This document shows, piece by piece, positions 49,787 to 53,570 of a stretch of 53,570 nt of DNA. The stretch covers positions 1 to 53,570 of the forward strand of contig JAIXZE010000368.1 of NCBI GenBank assembly GCA_027489875.1, in the 5' to 3' direction. A model generated the notes under the pieces. The model was not told where the DNA came from and made no database searches. It saw nothing but the letters and a program-made list of their open reading frames with translations. This stretch comes from Verrucomicrobiales bacterium (GTDB lineage Bacteria; Verrucomicrobiota; Verrucomicrobiia; Limisphaerales; UBA9464). A program made the position numbers and the translations under genes. Each line of letters starts with the position of its first letter. Positions within the stretch are counted from its first letter, which is position 1.

Positions 49787-51634
49787 ATGCAGCACATCCG
49801 TAACATTGCAATCATTGCCCACGTCGATCATGGCAAAACGACGTTGGTCGACTGCCTTCTGAAGCAGTCTGGAACTTTCCGCGCCAACCAGGCAGAGACG
49901 CAGGTGGAGCGTCTGATGGACTCGATGGACCTTGAAAAGGAGAAGGGCATCACGATCCGCGCCAAGAACGCCGCCTTCAAGTACAAGAACTACCACATCA
50001 ACATCGTCGACACTCCGGGCCACGCCGACTTCGGCGGCGAGGTGGAGCGTATCATGAACATGATCGACGGTGTGTTGCTGGTGGTGGACTCGGCGGAAGG
50101 CCCGCAGGCCCAGACCCGATTCGTGCTCCGCAAGGCATTGGAAGCCGGTGCCAAGCCGATCGTCGTCATCAACAAGATCGACCGCGAGAACGCCAACCCC
50201 AAGAAGGTTCTCGACCAGGTGTTCGAGCTCTTCATTTCGCTGAACGCGACCGACGAGCAGTTGGACTTCCCGTTCATCTACTGCTCGGCCAAGCAGGGTT
50301 ACGCCAAGCTCGAACTCGACCATGTCACCGGCACGATGGAGCCGTTGTTCGATGCCGTGGTGAAGCACATCCCCGCACCGCGCGCCCACGCTGGCGAGGG
50401 CTTCCAGTTGCTGGTCGCCAACCTGGATTACAGCGATTACATGGGGCGTATCGCCTTTGGAAAAATCTACTCGGGCAAGGTGACCGTCGGTGATCCTGCC
50501 ATCTGCCGCCATGGTGGTGGTCGCATCTCCAAGGGAAAGATCACCATGGTCTATCACTTCGAGGGCATGAAGCGGATCGAGGTCAAGGAAGCCCACGCCG
50601 GCGACATCGTCGGTCTGGCTGGCTTCGAGGACGTCTTCATCGGTGAGACCATCTGCGACTCCGACGTCCGCCCCGGTCTTCCGTACATCCCGGTGGATCC
50701 GCCGACCATTCAGATGGAATTCGCCGTCAATGACGGACCCCTGGGTGGCACGGACGGCAAATTGGTGACGGCGCGCCACCTGTGGGAGCGCCTCACCCGC
50801 GAGATCCGGACCAACGTCGCCCTCCGCATCGCCCAGACCTCCGACCCGAAGATCTTCGCGGTGTCCGGTCGCGGTGAGATGCAGATTGCGATCCTCGTCG
50901 AACAGATGCGCCGCGAAGGGTACGAGGTGCTCGTCTCCCGTCCCGAGGTGCTCTGGAAGAAGGGCGAGGATGGCAACCCCATGGAGCCGATCGAGAAGCT
51001 GTTCGTCGAAATCCCCTCCGAGAACCTCGGTGCCGTGATGGAAAACCTCTCCTTCCGGAAGGCCCAGATCACGAATATGAATCACGTCGGATCCCAGGTC
51101 TCCGTCGAGGCCCACATCCCCATGCGTGGTCTGATCGGGTTCGAAACCGACCTGGTCAACATGACCCGCGGCATGGGTGTGATGAGCCACTTGTTTCTCG
51201 AGTACGGCGAGGACCGTGGCGAGATCGCGGCGCGCAAGAATGGTTCCCTGGTCGCGATGGAGGCCGGTGAGGCCACGTCGTACGCCCTGAACATGGTTCA
51301 GGAGCGCGGCCGCCTGATGGTGGAGCCGGGCGAGCAGGTCTATGTTGGCATGATCATCGGCGAAAACGCCCGTGAGAATGACATCCCGGTGAACGCGGTC
51401 CGTGAAAAGAAGCTCACGAACATGCGCTCCCAGGGCGACGGCAAGGGCATCCAGCTGAACGCACCGCTCAAGCTCACCCTTGAGCGTGCGCTCGAGTACA
51501 TCGATGTCGATGAGTACGTCGAGGCCACGCCGCACCACCTGCGGTTGCGGAAGAAGATCCTGGACGAAAACGCGCGCAAGCGGTCGGAGAAGTCCCGCGT
51601 GATCAAGTTCGTCGAGGATCAGGCCGCGAGTTGA
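49787..51634 (+). CDS. typA: Translational GTPase TypA/BipA
   Basis: 615 residues. G domain motifs: AHVDHGKTT (G1), GITI (G2), DTPGH (G3), NKID (G4) and SAKQG (G5). The later region has FAVSGRGEMQIAILVEQMRR and MRSQGDGKGIQLN. TypA assists 50S assembly and stress growth. The frame is open 31 residues further upstream (TTG at 49694), but the ATG at 49787 gives the family N-terminus MQHIRNIAIIAHVDHGKTT. Confidence 0.97.
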   Translation: MQHIRNIAIIAHVDHGKTTLVDCLLKQSGTFRANQAETQVERLMDSMDLEKEKGITIRAKNAAFKYKNYHINIVDTPGHADFGGEVERIMNMIDGVLLVVDSAEGPQAQTRFVLRKALEAGAKPIVVINKIDRENANPKKVLDQVFELFISLNATDEQLDFPFIYCSAKQGYAKLELDHVTGTMEPLFDAVVKHIPAPRAHAGEGFQLLVANLDYSDYMGRIAFGKIYSGKVTVGDPAICRHGGGRISKGKITMVYHFEGMKRIEVKEAHAGDIVGLAGFEDVFIGETICDSDVRPGLPYIPVDPPTIQMEFAVNDGPLGGTDGKLVTARHLWERLTREIRTNVALRIAQTSDPKIFAVSGRGEMQIAILVEQMRREGYEVLVSRPEVLWKKGEDGNPMEPIEKLFVEIPSENLGAVMENLSFRKAQITNMNHVGSQVSVEAHIPMRGLIGFETDLVNMTRGMGVMSHLFLEYGEDRGEIAARKNGSLVAMEAGEATSYALNMVQERGRLMVEPGEQVYVGMIIGENARENDIPVNAVREKKLTNMRSQGDGKGIQLNAPLKLTLERALEYIDVDEYVEATPHHLRLRKKILDENARKRSEKSRVIKFVEDQAAS

Positions 51635-51669
51635 GCCGCCTTTCCCCGCAGTGATGCGCGGATGCCGAC

Positions 51670-51693
51670 GGGCCGGGTCGCAAGACCCGGCCC
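51670..51693 (+). terminator. Possible terminator of typA
   Basis: GGGCCGGGTC at 51670-51679, loop GCAA, GACCCGGCCC at 51684-51693. The T run (CTTTT) is seven bases away, so it is not ideal. Confidence 0.6.
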
Positions 51694-51766
51694 ATCGTGC
51701 TTTTCGGGGCTCTTTCCCGGGAACTTCCCCTTGGCCCGCGGAGGGACCGGCGACACACTTGGGCTC

Positions 51767-52072
51767 ATGGCCAAGTTGGGCATCCTGATTTCCAGCGCTC
51801 CCGACCGTCCCGCGTTCCGGCACGGGGTACGGTTTGCTGAGGCCGCGTTGGGGCGGGGTTTGGATGTGTATCTGTATTGCCTGGACGACGCGGTTTCCGG
51901 CGTGCGCGACGCCGACCTCCAGGGGCTGAAGGCCAAGGGGCTCAAGCTCTATGCCTGCGCCTACGGCGCGCACCAACGCGGATTGCCTGTCGATGATTCG
52001 GCTGCCTACGCCGGCCTGACCGTTGTCAGTGACCTTGTGGCTGGAACGGACCGTTTCGTGAGCTTCGACTGA
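51767..52072 (+). CDS. DsrE/DsrF-family sulfur-relay-like protein (first of cluster)
   Basis: 101 residues. AKLGILISSAPDRPAFRHGV and VYLYCLDDAV match the DsrE fold; C64 in KLYACAYGAHQRGL falls where the active cysteine of TusD/DsrE sits. The protein may pass persulfide sulfur in a relay. The frame opens 35 residues earlier, but the ATG at 51767 gives the family N-terminus. The next gene starts ten bases later. Confidence 0.78.
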   Translation: MAKLGILISSAPDRPAFRHGVRFAEAALGRGLDVYLYCLDDAVSGVRDADLQGLKAKGLKLYACAYGAHQRGLPVDDSAAYAGLTVVSDLVAGTDRFVSFD

Positions 52073-52082
52073 GACCTTCCTC

Positions 52083-52463
52083 ATGGCGACCACCACTCCA
52101 ACATCCACCGCACGGCGTCCCCTTGTGCTCTTCGTCGTGTGCAGTGATCCGCGCGAAACCCATCGGCCCGCCGAGGCGATCCGTGTGGCCGCCGGGTTGG
52201 GCGCATGGAAGAAGGCGGACGTCCGGGTCTACCTGCGCGGTCCCGCCATCCGCGCCCTCGGTGAATGGGTGGACGATCTGAAGATGGAGGACGATTTCAC
52301 CCGGTATCTCCCGATCATCCGTGACTGGGGCCATCCGGTGTGGGTGCAGGCAGGCGCTGCCGAGATTGCAGATCTGGGAGAGGCGACGGCTCCGTTCGCG
52401 GAATTGGATGATGGCGAACTCGCGAAGCGATGCGCCGAGGCGACGTCCGTACTGAGATTCTGA
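52083..52463 (+). CDS. DsrE-like protein (second of cluster)
   Basis: 126 residues: PLVLFVVCSDPRETHRPAEA with a shift to ADVRVYLRGPAIRALGEW, consistent with the DsrE/DsrF alpha/beta layout. Only one cysteine, near residue 20, is present, so it may be structural rather than catalytic. The assignment is by fold pattern and neighbours, not strong motif. Confidence 0.6.
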   Translation: MATTTPTSTARRPLVLFVVCSDPRETHRPAEAIRVAAGLGAWKKADVRVYLRGPAIRALGEWVDDLKMEDDFTRYLPIIRDWGHPVWVQAGAAEIADLGEATAPFAELDDGELAKRCAEATSVLRF

Positions 52464-52475
52464 ACCTGGATTCCG

Positions 52476-52649
52476 ATGAAGACCCTGCTTCACCTCCTGA
52501 ATGGCCCGCCCGACGAGATGGTCCGGGACCTGATCGCTGCCCAGCAGGCAGCCGGCCATCGCGTCGAGGTCATCCGCCTGGATGAAGTCACGGACTGGGG
52601 TGAGATTGTGGATCGCGTCCTGTGCGCGGAGACGGTGGCGACCTGGTGA
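52476..52649 (+). CDS. Small DsrH/TusB-like protein (third of cluster)
   Basis: 57 residues: MKTLLHLLNGPPDEMVRDLI, then VEVIRLDEVTDWGEIV, with a Cys near the end (RVLCAETVATW). TusB/DsrH proteins begin with the same HxLL-type strand and end in Trp, but are about 95 residues long, so this is a short relative or only a chance resemblance. It starts 12 bases after the previous gene. Confidence 0.5.
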   Translation: MKTLLHLLNGPPDEMVRDLIAAQQAAGHRVEVIRLDEVTDWGEIVDRVLCAETVATW

Positions 52650-52674
52650 GTGGCCGTGGGATGAGCTGGCGATC

Positions 52675-53570
52675 ATGACACCTTGGCTGATACTGGCGGT
52701 TGCGGGAGCCTATTTCGGGGCGTTGTGCACCATTGCCTGGTGGACCGGGCGCAAGGCGGACGCGGCCGGGTACTTCCTCGGGAACCGGCAGTCGCGGTGG
52801 TACGTGGTGGCCTTCGGGCTGATCGGAGATTCGCTGTCCGGGGTGACCTATATCTCGGTCCCGGGAAAGGTGGCGGTCGACCACTTCGGATACTTCCAGA
52901 TGGTGCTCGGTTACGTCCTCGGATACGCGCTGATCGCCGAGGTGCTGATCCCGATGTACTACCGACTGAACCTCACCTCGATCTACGGATTCCTGGGGGA
53001 ACGGTTCGGAACGGTGGCCCAGAAGACGGGCTCCGGATTCTTCCTGTTGTCACGGATGCTGGGTGCGGCGGCCCGACTGTATCTGGCGGCGAACGTGTTT
53101 CAGGAATTCGTGTTCAAGGGCCTCGGCGTCCCGTTCTTCGTCACCGTGGGCGTGATCATCCTGCTGATGTTGGCCTACACGCTGAAGGGGGGCATCCGCA
53201 CACTGGTGTGGACGGATTCGTTCCAAAGCCTGTTTCTCGTACTCGGGGTGGTGTTGAGCGTGGTGATCATCGGACACGACCTAGGATTGGGCGCGGGCGG
53301 GATGATCACACGCGTCTGGGAAAGCGAGATGTCCGGGGTGTTCAATTGGGATTGGCGGTCGCCCGGATACTTCTGGAAGCAGTTCCTGAGCGGGGCCGCC
53401 ATCACCCTGGTGATGACTGGTCTTGACCAGAACAACATGCAGAAGAGCCTCTCCTGTCCGACCCCGGGCACTGCGAAGAAGAACCTGTATTCCTTCGCGC
53501 TGGTGCAGGTGCCGGTGAACCTGTTCTTCCTGTCGCTGGGCGTCCTGCTGTTCGCCTATGCCAAGGAACG
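52675..53570 (+). CDS. Sodium:solute symporter (3' truncated by window end)
   Basis: At least 298 residues, open to the end of the window. SSS-family features: an N-terminal membrane segment (LILAVAGAYFGALCTIAWW), then ADAAGYFLGNRQSRWYVVAF, SGVTYISVPGKVA, GGIRTLVWTDSFQSLF and MTGLDQNNMQKSLSC. The substrate is not evident. It lies 25 bases after the small DsrH-like gene on the same strand, so it may be co-transcribed with the sulfur-relay-like cluster. Confidence 0.9.
   Translation, partial: MTPWLILAVAGAYFGALCTIAWWTGRKADAAGYFLGNRQSRWYVVAFGLIGDSLSGVTYISVPGKVAVDHFGYFQMVLGYVLGYALIAEVLIPMYYRLNLTSIYGFLGERFGTVAQKTGSGFFLLSRMLGAAARLYLAANVFQEFVFKGLGVPFFVTVGVIILLMLAYTLKGGIRTLVWTDSFQSLFLVLGVVLSVVIIGHDLGLGAGGMITRVWESEMSGVFNWDWRSPGYFWKQFLSGAAITLVMTGLDQNNMQKSLSCPTPGTAKKNLYSFALVQVPVNLFFLSLGVLLFAYAKE

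Noticed and set aside
49625-52108. 827-codon minus-strand ORF
   Set aside because: It lies antisense to typA and the DsrE-like genes; TypA is unmistakable on the plus strand.

Overview
This is a GC-rich chromosomal window that looks like Verrucomicrobiota, probably the Pedosphaera/Limisphaera side of the phylum (the order is inference). Lineage clues are a 52-residue small basic protein of the Chlamydiae/Verrucomicrobia type, LL-diaminopimelate aminotransferase, a planctomycete-style sigma-factor plus WD40-kinase pair, a homodimeric pyruvate dehydrogenase E1, an Arg/Asp/Gly-rich Rho, and many secreted proteins with verrucomicrobial tails. I see no phage, transposase, CRISPR array, rRNA or tRNA. 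The window starts inside one gene (5' truncated) and ends inside another (3' truncated).

Layout. 1-8.9 kb: end of a secreted protein, a Tat-exported TIM-barrel epimerase, a membrane-anchored unknown, a ThiS-like carrier, then (minus strand) a secreted serine hydrolase, a small membrane protein and an ABC-2 permease, then dapL. 8.9-13.5 kb: sigma factor overlapping a 1267-residue kinase. 13.5-14.1 kb: non-coding stretch with a minus-strand terminator and strong hairpins, a candidate small RNA. 14.1-18.7 kb: miaB, a membrane protein, the rpsP-khpA-trmD-rplS operon (without rimM) and a stand-alone coaB. 18.7-24.6 kb (minus): cNMP-binding protein, a sigma factor operon with membrane partners, an SH3 protein, rluB and the small basic protein. 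24.7-30.6 kb: aceE-tmk and rho. 30.6-40.6 kb: secreted nuclease/phosphatase, folE2, secreted esterase, kexin-like subtilase, DUF218 protein, then fabG-acpP-fabF. 40.7-45.7 kb: DUF1801 protein, alpha/beta hydrolase, a 40-bp perfect palindrome, a small membrane protein and a two-module U32 protein. 45.7-46.0 kb: a second candidate structured RNA. 46.0-48.2 kb (minus): Gfo/Idh oxidoreductase, yhbY, rfaE2. 48.3-53.6 kb: a ubiquitin-like carrier with an Asp-box propeller, typA, three DsrE/F/H-like proteins and a sodium:solute symporter.

The housekeeping content covers translation and RNA modification (miaB, trmD, rluB, rpsP, rplS, khpA, yhbY, typA), fatty-acid synthesis (fabG, acpP, fabF), lysine/peptidoglycan precursors (dapL), coenzyme A, folate, heptose activation, pyruvate oxidation and transcription termination. 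Accessory content is mostly envelope and secreted hydrolases.

Items most worth a second look: two intergenic regions with RNA-like nested stems ending in intrinsic terminators (13554-13776 minus; about 45704-45991 plus); a paired-palindrome intergenic repeat in four copies; Rho whose N-terminal helical domain is replaced by about 325 disordered residues; the carrier/propeller gene pair; the DsrE/F/H-like cluster; a perfect 40-bp palindrome; and a recurring promoter pattern (TTG-like -35, TAA/TAG -10) that appears to drive leaderless coaB and folE2 transcripts.
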